Source: an uncultured bacterium
GTDB lineage: Bacteria; Cyanobacteriota; Vampirovibrionia; Gastranaerophilales; Gastranaerophilaceae
Reading direction: 5' to 3'
DNA length: 64,000 nt
NCBI GenBank assembly: GCA_900549855.1
Contig: URPS01000001.1
Span: 62,001-126,000 of the forward strand
Of this stretch, positions 41,561-49,086 are shown in pieces; positions within the stretch are counted from its first letter, which is position 1, and each line of letters begins with the position of its first letter. The notes below the pieces were generated by a model that made no database searches, was not told the origin of the DNA, and was given only the letters and a program-made list of their open reading frames with translations. A program made the translations under genes and the position numbers.

Positions 41561-41735
41561 TTACTCTATATAGATGTTTATTTTGTTCCTACATTTTTAT
41601 AAATAGGGAGAGTAAGCTCTATAATACTTGAAGTATACCTGCCGATTTAAAATCGCCAGCAGGAAACGGATTTATTTAGGCACTCACCCACCTGCGAGAC
41701 ATTGCAGGTAACAAAATCGCATTTATATAGAGTAA
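41561..41735 (+). ncRNA. ssrS: Candidate 6S RNA
   Basis: The ends (41561-41576 and 41720-41735) pair over all 16 positions with one G-U. Inside, GGGAGAG (41606-41612) pairs with CTCACCC (41683-41689), with one A-A mismatch. A terminal hairpin is formed by CCTGC/GCAGG (41638-41663). On the 3' side of the unpaired centre, ACCTGC/GCAGGT (41690-41709) makes a small hairpin. A ~175-nt rod with a long closing stem, an open centre, and a 3' hairpin next to CACC and GGTAAC matches 6S RNA, which binds housekeeping RNA polymerase. A promoter lies just upstream. The symmetric stem also allows the minus strand, but no promoter is evident there. Confidence 0.5.
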
Positions 41736-41736
41736 C

Positions 41737-41771
41737 ATTAGAGGGCGGATGCAAAGCATCCGCCCTCTAAT
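41737..41771. terminator. Strong hairpin, probable terminator
   Basis: ATTAGAGGGCGGATGC and GCATCCGCCCTCTAAT form 16 perfect pairs with an AAA loop. The trailing T-run is weak on both strands. It probably terminates the phosphohexomutase gene (minus) and/or the 6S-like RNA (plus). Confidence 0.7.
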
Positions 41772-41779
41772 TCTTTAAA

Positions 41780-43150
41780 TTAAATTTTTAATTCCTTCTT
41801 CAATTCTTCTAACTTTTCAATAGAATTTGTTTCAAAATAAATTCTCAAAAGAGGTTCAGTACCGCTCGGTCTTACTAGAATTTTAGTTTTGTCACCAAGC
41901 ATCAATTTTACACCATCTTTTGTATCAATATCAGTTACATCATATGTTGATACTTTTGTTAATGTTTTAGTTTTGTCTAATATTGGTTTTATTTCAGCTT
42001 TATTGTTAAGTTTTAAATCTATTCTATCTGTATAAAATTTTGCACCGGCGATATTTTCAATTTCTTCTTGAAGTTCTACAAGGGATTTTTCAGTTTCAGC
42101 CATTGTTTCTAATATAAGCAAATTAGCCAAAAGCCCGTCTTTTTCCGGAATATGTCCTTTTATGCTTAAACCGCCTGATTCTTCACCGCCAATTATTACA
42201 TCGTTTTTGCGCATAGCTTCACCAACATGTTTAAATCCGACAGCTGTTTCTATTACAGGAATTCCGAGTTTTTTTGCTACGTTATCAATCAATAAGCTAG
42301 AACCAACAGTCTTAACTACACTTCCGGTATATCCTTTAGCCTGCAAATGTTTTAGTAGAATTGCAATTATAATATTTGGAGATACATACTCTCCATTCTC
42401 ATTTATAATTCCAAACCTATCAGCATCGCCATCATTAGCAAGTCCAATTGCGTTTGGCGTCGCTTTAACCTGTTCAATTAGCTCTTTTAAATATTTAGGT
42501 TTTGGATCCGGCATTCCGCCACCAAAATTCGAATCGTGAAACATGTGTAAAGCAGAAAACTTAATATCATTTTCTTTTAATAAAGTATCAAAATACCCAA
42601 TTGATGCTGAATATAAACCATCAAAAATAATATTTGTTTTTAATTTTTTTATTGCATTAATATCAATAAGTTCTAATAAATGTTTATTATATTTTGTATC
42701 AAAATCAACTTTTTTTATAGAACCAGAAATTGCATTTTTCTTAAATTTTTTATCAATATTCGCAACTATTTCATCAGTGATTTCAGCAGTCGCAGGCCCT
42801 GCATAATCCGGAATAAATTTCATTCCTAAATATTCCGGTGGGTTGTGTGAAGCTGTAAACATAATTGCACAGCCATTTTCAACTAACGCATTATAAGCTA
42901 AAACAGGAGTTGGAACTATTCTTGAAGAATATAAAACTTCAAAACCGTATTCCTTAAGCAAATTAGCACAAAACAAAGAATACTCATCCGCCATATTTCT
43001 AGGATCATAACCGATGAGAATTTTTTTATCAAATCCAAAATTCTCTGAAACATACTTACCTATAGCAAGCGTAACACGCTCTACATTTTCTTTCGTAAAA
43101 TCCTTATTTAATACTGCTCTCCAGCCATCAGTTCCAAATGTAATTCCCAT
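41780..43150 (-). CDS. Phosphoglucomutase/phosphomannomutase family protein
   Basis: 456 residues, alpha-D-phosphohexomutase superfamily. Seen: FGTDGWRA, the phosphoserine loop FTASHNPPEYLGMK, the metal-binding NDGDADRFGI, the sugar-binding GGEESGGLS, and the phosphate site RPSGTEPLLRIY. These show an active enzyme converting hexose 6- and 1-phosphates. With manC it could supply mannose-1-phosphate, but glucose or glucosamine substrates are possible. It lies 5 bp downstream of the small gene at 43156, so they form an operon. Confidence 0.95.
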   Translation of the reverse strand: MGITFGTDGWRAVLNKDFTKENVERVTLAIGKYVSENFGFDKKILIGYDPRNMADEYSLFCANLLKEYGFEVLYSSRIVPTPVLAYNALVENGCAIMFTASHNPPEYLGMKFIPDYAGPATAEITDEIVANIDKKFKKNAISGSIKKVDFDTKYNKHLLELIDINAIKKLKTNIIFDGLYSASIGYFDTLLKENDIKFSALHMFHDSNFGGGMPDPKPKYLKELIEQVKATPNAIGLANDGDADRFGIINENGEYVSPNIIIAILLKHLQAKGYTGSVVKTVGSSLLIDNVAKKLGIPVIETAVGFKHVGEAMRKNDVIIGGEESGGLSIKGHIPEKDGLLANLLILETMAETEKSLVELQEEIENIAGAKFYTDRIDLKLNNKAEIKPILDKTKTLTKVSTYDVTDIDTKDGVKLMLGDKTKILVRPSGTEPLLRIYFETNSIEKLEELKKELKI

Positions 43151-43155
43151 TTATT

Positions 43156-43428
43156 TTAACCCATTCTCATATATTTGTGTGCTTCTTCTTGAATTTTTTG
43201 TTTTCTTATATATTCTATAACCGCCTTTTCTTCCGGAGTTTTTCTTCTGAACTTATCTAAGAAAAGTACTTTCATAATACCTCTGCCAATTTTAGAAAAC
43301 AAAGGAATTCCAGAAGCTTTTGGAGCCTCCACTTGAGGTAAAAGCTCCAAATTTTCACTGGCTAATTTGCCAAAAGCCTTAGAAGCATTCTTGAAATCTT
43401 TATAATTCCCACTCATAGCCGCAAACAT
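43156..43428 (-). CDS. Tagged small protein, main part downstream of an in-frame stop
   Basis: 90 residues, beginning MFAAMSGNYKDFKNASKAFG and ending IQEEAHKYMRMG; helical, with no recognised domain. The ATG at 43428 has no ribosome binding site. In the same frame, 20 codons upstream, ATG 43488 has GGGAAAT in front and begins MKVESINPVVRQLS, the shared N-terminal signature, followed by a single TAG (43446-43444) and YATDK. The intact protein would have been 110 residues. The stop is a real nonsense mutation, a readthrough site, or a sequence error. It precedes the phosphohexomutase gene by 5 bp. Confidence 0.55.
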   Translation of the reverse strand: MFAAMSGNYKDFKNASKAFGKLASENLELLPQVEAPKASGIPLFSKIGRGIMKVLFLDKFRRKTPEEKAVIEYIRKQKIQEEAHKYMRMG

Positions 43429-43443
43429 TTTATCAGTTGCGTA

Positions 43444-43488
43444 CTAAGATAGCTGTCTAACGACAGGATTAATGCTTTCTACTTTCAT
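43444..43488 (-). pseudogene. N-terminal 14-codon fragment of the small tagged gene, ending in TAG
   Basis: ATG 43488 with GGGAAAT upstream, reading MKVESINPVVRQLS then TAG, in frame with the ORF at 43156-43428. The conserved signature shows that this is the original start and that the frame was interrupted. Confidence 0.6.
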
Positions 43489-43516
43489 TTTATATTTCCC
43501 TTAATTTACCCCTAAC

Positions 43517-43876
43517 TTATTTTGCTTGTGTCCATCTTACGCCCATTGGGTCGATAGCAAAGTCAGTTCCTTGTTCTGTAGTAGAAAATTTAATAGGAAT
43601 TCTAGCTGTTCTTGTGCAAGCTTTTACAGTCCAAACTTCTTCCCAATTGCCATTATTTTTAGGTTTTACTACTTCTGTATTTGAAATAGAATATTCCTGA
43701 CAATCTGCAGTTGCTATTCTTAACCCATATGCATATACAGGAAATAACATTTCAGATTGCAATCTTCCGTCAGTAAGCGTTTTTCCGGGAACAGGAACTT
43801 TTGTGTCATAACTGTAAGCAAAAGCTACAGTTGTAGCCATTAATGCTACTAAAGTTAATAATAAACCTTTTTTCAT
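43517..43876 (-). CDS. Secreted hypothetical protein, 119 aa
   Basis: A Sec signal peptide (KKGLLLTLVALMATTVAFA, cleaved before YSYD) and a ~100-residue beta-rich domain with two Cys pairs (DCQEY and ACTRT), probably one disulfide. Not recognised. AAAGGG lies 8 nt before ATG. It is separated from the SPFH gene by 50 bp on the same strand, and could be cotranscribed with it. Confidence 0.75.
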   Translation of the reverse strand: MKKGLLLTLVALMATTVAFAYSYDTKVPVPGKTLTDGRLQSEMLFPVYAYGLRIATADCQEYSISNTEVVKPKNNGNWEEVWTVKACTRTARIPIKFSTTEQGTDFAIDPMGVRWTQAK

Positions 43877-43926
43877 ATTCTATACCCTTTCTTGATAATT
43901 ATATTATTATAATATTTATAATTTGT

Positions 43927-44895
43927 TTACTTGTCAAACATTTGCTTAATGCCGTCAACAGAACTCAATATTCCGGTAGCTTCATAAGGCATGTAAACAA
44001 CTTTATTATCCTTGCCACTGGTTATAGCTTCCATTGTTTCCAAGTATTTCATTGCAATTAAGTACTTGTCCGGTTGACCTTTATCAGCAAGAGCATTGAT
44101 AATTCTTTGTATTGCTTCTTTTTCACCATCAGCTTCTAAAATTCTAGCTTGAGCAACACCTTCTGCTCGTAAAATATTAGCTTTCTTTTCACCTTCAGCC
44201 CTATTAATAGCAGCTTCTTTTTCCCCTTCTGCTTTAAGCACGGCTGATTTTTTCAAACCTTCAGCTTCTAAAATAGCAGCACGTCTGTCACGTTCAGCTT
44301 TCATTTGTTTTTCCATCGCAGATTGAATATCAGCAGGAGGAATGATGTCTTGAAGTTCAACTCTGTTAACTTTTACGCCCCATTTATTGGTAGCATCATC
44401 CAATATAGCACGCAATTCATGGTTAATTTTATCTCTTGAAACTAAACTTTCATCCAAGTCTAATTGTCCAACAAGGTTTCTTAAGTTAGTTTGAGTCAAC
44501 TTTTCAATAGCTTCAGGTAAATTTTGGATTTCATAAACAGCTGATTTCGGATCTACTATTTGAAAATATAAAAGAGCATTAATACTAATAGATACATTAT
44601 CTTTTGTGATAACATTTTGTCTTGGGAAATCATAAACAGCTTCTCTTAAGTCAATTTTAGTTCTCTTTTGAATTACAGAATATGAAGAACCATCAAAACT
44701 TTTTTGTGTAATCTTCCAGTCAATAGCTCGTGGGGCTTCAATAACAGGAATTATAAAATTAAAACCTGATTGTAGAACTCTATCAAATTTACCCAAACGC
44801 TCTATTATAACAACTTCCGCTTGTTGAACGATAACAACACCTTTTGATACAAAAAGTATTGCAAGTGCAATTAATAATACTGATAATGAAATCAT
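43927..44895 (-). CDS. SPFH/stomatin-prohibitin family membrane protein (QmcA-like)
   Basis: 322 residues. An N-terminal membrane segment (~2-22) is followed by the SPFH domain: QQAEVVIIERLGKFDRVLQSG, the KRTKIDLREAVYDFPRQNVITKDNVSISINALLYF region (core DLREAVYDFPRQNVITKDN) and QLDLDESLVSRDKIN. A long helical repeat rich in EAEG and RAEGEKEA follows (~200-280). Such proteins form large rings on the inner membrane and organise lipid microdomains and proteases. The NfeD-family gene lies immediately upstream, the usual partner. AGGAG before ATG. Confidence 0.93.
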   Translation of the reverse strand: MISLSVLLIALAILFVSKGVVIVQQAEVVIIERLGKFDRVLQSGFNFIIPVIEAPRAIDWKITQKSFDGSSYSVIQKRTKIDLREAVYDFPRQNVITKDNVSISINALLYFQIVDPKSAVYEIQNLPEAIEKLTQTNLRNLVGQLDLDESLVSRDKINHELRAILDDATNKWGVKVNRVELQDIIPPADIQSAMEKQMKAERDRRAAILEAEGLKKSAVLKAEGEKEAAINRAEGEKKANILRAEGVAQARILEADGEKEAIQRIINALADKGQPDKYLIAMKYLETMEAITSGKDNKVVYMPYEATGILSSVDGIKQMFDK

Positions 44896-44907
44896 ATAAA
44901 ACTCCTA

Positions 44908-45327
44908 TTATTTCTCTACAAACATAATTAAGCCGTCATTTCTCACGATTTTAACATCGACTCCTGCAGGAATAGATTGTTCTCCTAAGCATCTTGCTTC
45001 CCAACGTTCACCGTAAATAGTAATGACACCTCTATCTTTTGTTACTTCTTCCGTAACTTTTGCTACTTTGCCGATATATTTACCTTCAATTCCGGTTTCA
45101 GTGTCCTTTGAATTTCTTCTAAGTAAAATCGGTCTTAAGAAAACAAAAGATATAAAAGAGAAAACGAAAAATATTAGAACAAGCGCAAAATGATTTAGTG
45201 TAACTAAAGATACAATTGCTGTAATAAACGCAGCTAAAGCAAAGTTTAAAAAGAACATGCTTGGCGTGAAAATTTCAAGTATTACAAATGCAATACCGAC
45301 GACACATAAAAATTGCCACATTAACAA
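44908..45327 (-). CDS. NfeD-family membrane protein
   Basis: 139 residues from TTG 45327, with GAGGAG 8 nt upstream; ATG 45321 is the alternative. Three membrane helices (~3-75) precede the C-terminal OB-fold NfeD domain (~80-139), which has GKYIGKVAKVTEEV, IYGERWEARC, and VRNDGLIMFV. NfeD partners SPFH proteins such as the one downstream and helps place them in the membrane. It is the short NfeD form without the ClpP-type protease domain. It follows the DUF1858 gene by 5 bp. Confidence 0.9.
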   Translation of the reverse strand: MLMWQFLCVVGIAFVILEIFTPSMFFLNFALAAFITAIVSLVTLNHFALVLIFFVFSFISFVFLRPILLRRNSKDTETGIEGKYIGKVAKVTEEVTKDRGVITIYGERWEARCLGEQSIPAGVDVKIVRNDGLIMFVEK

Positions 45328-45332
45328 TATAA

Positions 45333-45533
45333 TTACTCCTCAATTAGTGAATTAATTTCTGCAACCATTTCATCAGGATTAAAACCATGAACTTTTGCAC
45401 CAGCTTCAAGATTTTCAAAGTGTGCAGCAGCACAACCAATACAACCCATTCCATATTTTTGGAAAACTGCAACAGCTTCCGGATGAGCTTGTACGATTTC
45501 CATTATTCCCATTTCTTTAGTAACTTTTGCCAT
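45333..45533 (-). CDS. DUF1858 domain protein with CxxC
   Basis: 66 residues from ATG 45533, chosen because GAGG lies 7 nt upstream; an in-frame start at 45551 has none. The sequence MGIMEIVQAHPEAVAVFQKYGMGCIGCAAAHFENLEAGAKVHG contains the domain's landmark H-P-E-x-x-x-V-F-x-x-Y-G-M-x-C-x-x-C. The pair of Cys suggests a redox or metal role; such domains are found with sulfur and hybrid-cluster proteins. It is the first gene of the DUF1858-NfeD-SPFH operon. Confidence 0.85.
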   Translation of the reverse strand: MAKVTKEMGIMEIVQAHPEAVAVFQKYGMGCIGCAAAHFENLEAGAKVHGFNPDEMVAEINSLIEE

Positions 45534-45587
45534 ATTTAACCTCGCTTTCAAAACTTGACATATCCTAAATAATACTTAAATAAGTAG

Positions 45588-45596
45588 TGTTATTAT
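45588..45596 (+). promoter_or_regulatory. Possible extended -10 of the 49-aa protein gene
   Basis: TGT-TATTAT lies 26 nt before ATG 45622, in a divergent intergenic region. A TTGACA hexamer at 45555-45560 is too far for this -10 but may serve another start. Confidence 0.35.
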
Positions 45597-45621
45597 ATCA
45601 TAACCACGAAAGGAATTAAAT

Positions 45622-45771
45622 ATGCAATTTATCAAAAATTTTTTCAAGCATGACTCTGTTATTGGACTTTGTGGGTTAAAGAAAAAAACGGAATATCAAT
45701 ACATAGAAGTTCCTAAAAGTTATAAAAAAACTTTTATTACAAATACAGAAAATAATTATTTGTTGATTTAA
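45622..45771 (+). CDS. Small basic protein, 49 aa
   Basis: Reads MQFIKNFFKHDSVIGLCGLK, then KKTEYQYIEVPKSYKKTFIT and NTENNYLLI. AAGGA lies 7 nt before ATG and a -10-like element is in place, so translation is credible. It has no recognised domain. The amphipathic start (FIKNFFKH) could associate with membrane. It diverges from the DUF1858 operon. Confidence 0.5.
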   Translation: MQFIKNFFKHDSVIGLCGLKKKTEYQYIEVPKSYKKTFITNTENNYLLI

Positions 45772-45813
45772 TTAACAAAATATTTTTACAATTTGCAGTA
45801 TCGAACAATTATA

Positions 45814-45855
45814 GTGCGTCATTACGAGAAACGTTAGTGACGTGGCAATCCAGAT
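45814..45855. repeat. REP-like intergenic repeat (GTCATTACGAG...GTGGCAATCC)
   Basis: GCGTCATTACGAGAAACGTT is followed by AGTGACGTGGCAATCCAG. The same CGTCATT(A/G)CGAG and GTGGCAATCCA ends are found at 54140-54270. Confidence 0.6.
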
Positions 45856-45883
45856 ATTTAAAGATTTTATTATAGATATTTGC

Positions 45884-45922
45884 AAAAAAATAACCTGACT
45901 TCAAAAGAAATCAGGTTATTTT
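45884..45922 (-). terminator. Rho-independent terminator of tuf
   Basis: On the minus strand AAAATAACCTGA pairs with TCAGGTTATTTT, followed by a run of T. Confidence 0.9.
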
Positions 45923-45946
45923 AAATATTATAGATAATTAAATCAA

Positions 45947-47155
45947 TTATTCAATAATTTTATCTACAACACCGGCACCAACTGTTCTACCACCTTCACG
46001 GATAGCGAATCTCATACCTTCTTCGATAGCTACTGGGTTGATTAATTCAACTTCCATAACTACGTTATCACCAGGCATTACCATTTCACCATCGAATTTG
46101 ATTGAACCAGTTACGTCAGTTGTTCTGATGTAGAACTGAGGTCTGTAACCAGGGAAGAATGGAGTGTGACGTCCACCTTCATCTTTTGTCAATACGTAAA
46201 CGTTAGCAGTGAACTTAGTGTGTGGGTGGATTGAACCAGGTTTACATAAAACTTGACCACGTTGGATTTCAGTTTTATCAATACCTCTTAACAATGCACC
46301 AATGTTGTCACCAGCTTGACCTTGGTCAAGTTGTTTTCTGAACATTTCAACACCGGTAACTGTAGTTTTCTTAGTTTCGCCTAAACCAACTAATTCAACT
46401 TCGTCACCAACTTTAACAATACCACGTTCTACTCTACCAGTAGCAACTGTACCACGACCTGTGATAGAGAATACGTCTTCAACTGGCATCAAGAATGGTT
46501 TATCTAAGTCACGTTCTGGAGTTGGGAAGTATGTATCAACAGCGTCCATCAATTCCCAAATTTTATCAACCCATTTGTCTTCGCCTCTTTGAATGTTTGG
46601 ATTAGCTTGAACAGCTTCCAATGCTTTAAGAGCTGAACCGTGGATAAATGGAATATTGTCACCATCGAATTCGTAAGAAGAAAGAAGTTCTCTTACTTCC
46701 ATTTCTACTAATTCTAATAATTCTGGATCGTCAACCATATCGCATTTGTTTAAGAATACAACTAGGTTTGGAACACCAACTTGTCTTGCTAACAAGATGT
46801 GTTCACGAGTTTGAGGCATTGCACCGTCTGTAGCAGCAACTACAAGAATAGCACCGTCCATCTGAGCAGCACCTGTAATCATGTTTTTAACATAGTCAGC
46901 GTGGCCTGGGCAGTCAACGTGTGCGTAGTGTCTAGCATCTGTTTCATATTCTACGTGAGCAGTAGAGATGGTTATACCTCTTGCTTTTTCTTCTGGAGCA
47001 GCATCGATTTCATCGAATTTTCTAGCTTGTGCTTTACCAGCTGCAGCCATAACACCAGTAATAGCTGCTGTTAATGTTGTTTTACCGTGGTCAACGTGGC
47101 CAATTGTACCAATGTTAACGTGCGGTTTTGTACGTTCATACTTTTCACGTGCCAT
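45947..47155 (-). CDS. tuf: Translation elongation factor Tu
   Basis: 402 residues. The GTPase motifs GHVDHGKT, DCPGH and NKCD are present, with KARGITI switch I and the RPQFYIRTTDVTG region of domain 3. It delivers aminoacyl-tRNA to the ribosome. It stands alone, without fusA or rpsG next to it, and has AAGGAG 9 nt upstream. Its own promoter is one of the closest to consensus in the window, and it ends at a strong terminator, all expected for a highly expressed gene. Confidence 0.99.
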   Translation of the reverse strand: MAREKYERTKPHVNIGTIGHVDHGKTTLTAAITGVMAAAGKAQARKFDEIDAAPEEKARGITISTAHVEYETDARHYAHVDCPGHADYVKNMITGAAQMDGAILVVAATDGAMPQTREHILLARQVGVPNLVVFLNKCDMVDDPELLELVEMEVRELLSSYEFDGDNIPFIHGSALKALEAVQANPNIQRGEDKWVDKIWELMDAVDTYFPTPERDLDKPFLMPVEDVFSITGRGTVATGRVERGIVKVGDEVELVGLGETKKTTVTGVEMFRKQLDQGQAGDNIGALLRGIDKTEIQRGQVLCKPGSIHPHTKFTANVYVLTKDEGGRHTPFFPGYRPQFYIRTTDVTGSIKFDGEMVMPGDNVVMEVELINPVAIEEGMRFAIREGGRTVGAGVVDKIIE

Positions 47156-47218
47156 GAGATTAATCTCCTTCTTTGATTAAATATACTACGTTAACTTACT
47201 ATACTAAGTTATATTATA

Positions 47219-47246
47219 ATTCTAGTCTATAAATAATTTATGTCAA
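47219..47246 (-). promoter_or_regulatory. Predicted tuf promoter
   Basis: Minus strand TTGACA, 16-nt spacer, TAGAAT. The transcript would begin near 47212, giving a ~57-nt leader. Confidence 0.65.
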
Positions 47247-47314
47247 TCGTTGTATCATGTTTTTGTTTATCTTTAAATTTGTGTATACAAAACTAAACAA
47301 TTATTCTTTTAATA

Positions 47315-47343
47315 TTGCATTTTTATTTGATTTACACTAATAT
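47315..47343 (+). promoter_or_regulatory. Predicted promoter of the 104-aa tagged protein gene
   Basis: TTGCAT, 17-nt spacer, TAATAT. The start would be near 47350, 23 nt before ATG. Confidence 0.45.
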
Positions 47344-47372
47344 AAAAAATTAAAAAATTAGGAGGTGTATAT

Positions 47373-47687
47373 ATGCGTATTTCGGCTATTCAAAATCAAG
47401 TTAATTATCAAAGAACTTTACCAAAAACTAACTCACACAGAGTTGCTAGTGTAAATCCTCAACAACAGCCTACAGCACCGTCATTTAAGGGTATGAACGG
47501 CGGCTTGGTAGGGTTAGGCACTGGCTCAATCGCTGGTTTATTAGGTGTTTGTGTACCTTTGATAGCTGGTGTATTTGCATTGCCGGTTGTTGTTGGTGGA
47601 GCGGTAATGGTTGCCGCAGGTCTTGGTGGAGCTGCTCTAGGGAGTGAAATTGAAGACAAGATTAAAGATACAAAAAAGACTAGATAA
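47373..47687 (+). CDS. Tagged small glycine-rich membrane protein, 104 aa
   Basis: Begins MRISAIQNQVNYQRTLPK and reaches APSFKGMNGG at residue ~36, a clear example of the bipartite N-terminal signature. Residues ~42-90 are Gly/Ala/Val-rich and hydrophobic (LVGLGTGSIAGLLGVCVPLI, then VFALPVVVGGAVMVAAGLGG), probably a pair of glycine-zipper membrane helices. A charged tail ends KIKDTKKTR. The ribosome site AGGAGG is perfect. It has its own promoter and terminator. Function unknown; glycine-zipper helices often multimerise or perturb membranes. Confidence 0.75.
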   Translation: MRISAIQNQVNYQRTLPKTNSHRVASVNPQQQPTAPSFKGMNGGLVGLGTGSIAGLLGVCVPLIAGVFALPVVVGGAVMVAAGLGGAALGSEIEDKIKDTKKTR

Positions 47688-47715
47688 GAGAATTCTATTA
47701 TTCTAAATTTATAGC

Positions 47716-47748
47716 AAAACGAGGCGAAAATTATATCGCCTCGTTTTT
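47716..47748 (+). terminator. Rho-independent terminator
   Basis: AAAACGAGGCGA and TCGCCTCGTTTT form a 12-bp stem with an 8-nt loop and T-run. Confidence 0.92.
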
Positions 47749-47774
47749 ATTACGAACAAAATGTAAAACCTGAT

Positions 47775-47794
47775 TGTAACGATTTTGTAACGAT
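47775..47794 (+). promoter_or_regulatory. Direct repeat TGTAACGAT x2, possible operator
   Basis: TGTAACGAT occurs at 47775 and 47786 (11-bp period), about 70 bp upstream of the ATG at 47857. A near copy (TGTAACGAT, TGTAACAAT; 10-bp period) precedes the gene at 60617. One helical turn apart on the same face, these could be a regulator site. Confidence 0.35.
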
Positions 47795-47856
47795 ATAAAT
47801 ACAAGGTAGCAAATTATCTTTTCTCAATTTTTCTTCTAAAAAAAGGAGTATATTGT

Positions 47857-48294
47857 ATGAAAATCAACAACATTCAAAATGCAAATCTATATTCTAATCA
47901 GAATTATTCTTTGCGCAAGAAGAATGATTATCCACTACCAACATTTACTGCAAAAAATGTTTCAGCGCCGACTAAAAAAGGTATAATGGGTACAATTGGT
48001 TTGGGGCTTATTTCATTAGGTGCACTAATGTTGAAACGTCCAAAGGATAAACTATTTGTAGAACCATCAGAATTAGAAAAGGAGTTAGAAGAAACCAAGG
48101 ATAAGCTGGAAGATACAAAGTTTAAGTTAGAAAATGTTAAAAACAAATTATGGAAAGCGAACCGAGAGCTTGAAGCTTGGGAAAGCTCTGCTAACAATCC
48201 AACTAAAGTTGTTAAAGAATTCTTTAACTTTATGAATGCAAATCGTAGGCGTCCACATAGTTGTCGTTATAATAATGAACCTATCCTGCCATAG
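47857..48294 (+). CDS. Tagged membrane-anchored coiled-coil protein, 145 aa
   Basis: Begins MKINNIQNANLYSNQNYS and reaches LPTFTAKN at residue ~28, the bipartite signature. One membrane helix follows (~43-60, GIMGTIGLGLISLGALML), then a 45-residue coiled coil (EKELEETKDKLEDTKFKLEN), then a short tail with RRRPHSC. Not recognised. AAAAGGAG lies about 9 nt before ATG. It is likely to sit in the membrane with the coil on one side; topology is uncertain. Confidence 0.72.
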   Translation: MKINNIQNANLYSNQNYSLRKKNDYPLPTFTAKNVSAPTKKGIMGTIGLGLISLGALMLKRPKDKLFVEPSELEKELEETKDKLEDTKFKLENVKNKLWKANRELEAWESSANNPTKVVKEFFNFMNANRRRPHSCRYNNEPILP

Positions 48295-48378
48295 TACTAG
48301 ATGTCTGTAGGCCTAGGAGTGCCCGACAATATTAAAATACGTTTTTATCAAGCAATGCTTGACCTACAATTTATTTAC

Positions 48379-48424
48379 AAAAAAACAAGAAGTTGCTAAA
48401 CAATTACAACTTCCTGTTTTTTTG
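48379..48424. terminator. Rho-independent terminator (mainly of the minus-strand gene)
   Basis: AAAACAAGAAGTTG pairs with CAACTTCCTGTTTT (one mismatch), with an A-run to the left that gives T on the minus strand. It can serve both strands. Confidence 0.75.
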
Positions 48425-48441
48425 AATTTAATTCTATTTAA

Positions 48442-48630
48442 TTATTTTGCATCTTCTTTAATAACGATAAGATTTTTAACAATTTTCATTTTACAGGTAG
48501 GAAGGACAACCTCTGCCAACCCGTCTGCAATACTAATGATACTTCCGGCTTTTAAAGTTACATCTTCGCCTTTGTACTGAAAAGTGTAATCGTCTTTTCT
48601 GTCTGATCTGATTGTGATTTGATTGTTCAT
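48442..48630 (-). CDS. Hypothetical small protein, 62 aa
   Basis: MNNQITIRSDRKDDYTFQYK... ending IVKNLIVIKEDAK. A beta-rich small domain with a single Cys. Not recognised. AAGGA lies 8 nt before ATG and a terminator follows, which supports a real gene. It has no signal peptide or N-terminal signature. Confidence 0.6.
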   Translation of the reverse strand: MNNQITIRSDRKDDYTFQYKGEDVTLKAGSIISIADGLAEVVLPTCKMKIVKNLIVIKEDAK

Positions 48631-48852
48631 AGTCTAATCCTTCTTACTAATGTAATAAACCCCTTCCCTTGTTAGGGAAGGTTGGGATGGGTATTATAAA
48701 AATTTTAAATTGCAACCCACCCGTATTTGTACGGCTCAACAAAGTTTCGCCTACAACTACGACCTCCCTATCTATGGAGGTTTTGATTTAAACAAGGAAT
48801 GGCAAAATAAATTCCACCATTCCTTTAAAATAATTATACTGACCACTTAAAA
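48631..48852. other. Intergenic region with inverted-repeat fragments
   Basis: Two hairpins are visible: CCTTCCCTTGTTAGGGAAGG at 48664-48683, and CCTCCCTATCTATGGAGG near 48766. GACCCGTTTTGTA-type repeat fragments are degraded. A possible weak rpsR terminator is AAGGAATGG (48794-48802) with CCATTCCTT (48817-48825). No gene. Confidence 0.5.
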
Positions 48853-49086
48853 TTAGTCAAATACATAACTGATAATTGCAGCTTCTCTAGCTCTTTTGAT
48901 AGCTTTTGTTACCATTCTTTGGTGTCTTGCACAGTTACCAGTAACTCTGCGAGGAATGATTTTTCCTGCTTCTGTTAAGTATCTTTTAAGTTTTGCAGCA
49001 TCTTTGTAATCGATAGATTCTACGTGATCTGCGCAGAATGAGCAGGTCTTACGTTTTTTTCTATCTTGTGCATCTTGTTTTGCCAT
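48853..49086 (-). CDS. rpsR: 30S ribosomal protein S18
   Basis: 77 residues. The family block DYKDAAKLKRYLTEAGKIIPRR, then VTGNCARHQRMVTKAIKRAR, is intact; two Cys (CSFCADH) are zinc-form residues. It binds 16S rRNA with S6. It belongs to the rpsF-ssb-rpsR group but is separated from ssb by a 358-bp stretch of repeats, so it may have lost direct cotranscription. AAAGG precedes the ATG. Confidence 0.97.
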   Translation of the reverse strand: MAKQDAQDRKKRKTCSFCADHVESIDYKDAAKLKRYLTEAGKIIPRRVTGNCARHQRMVTKAIKRAREAAIISYVFD

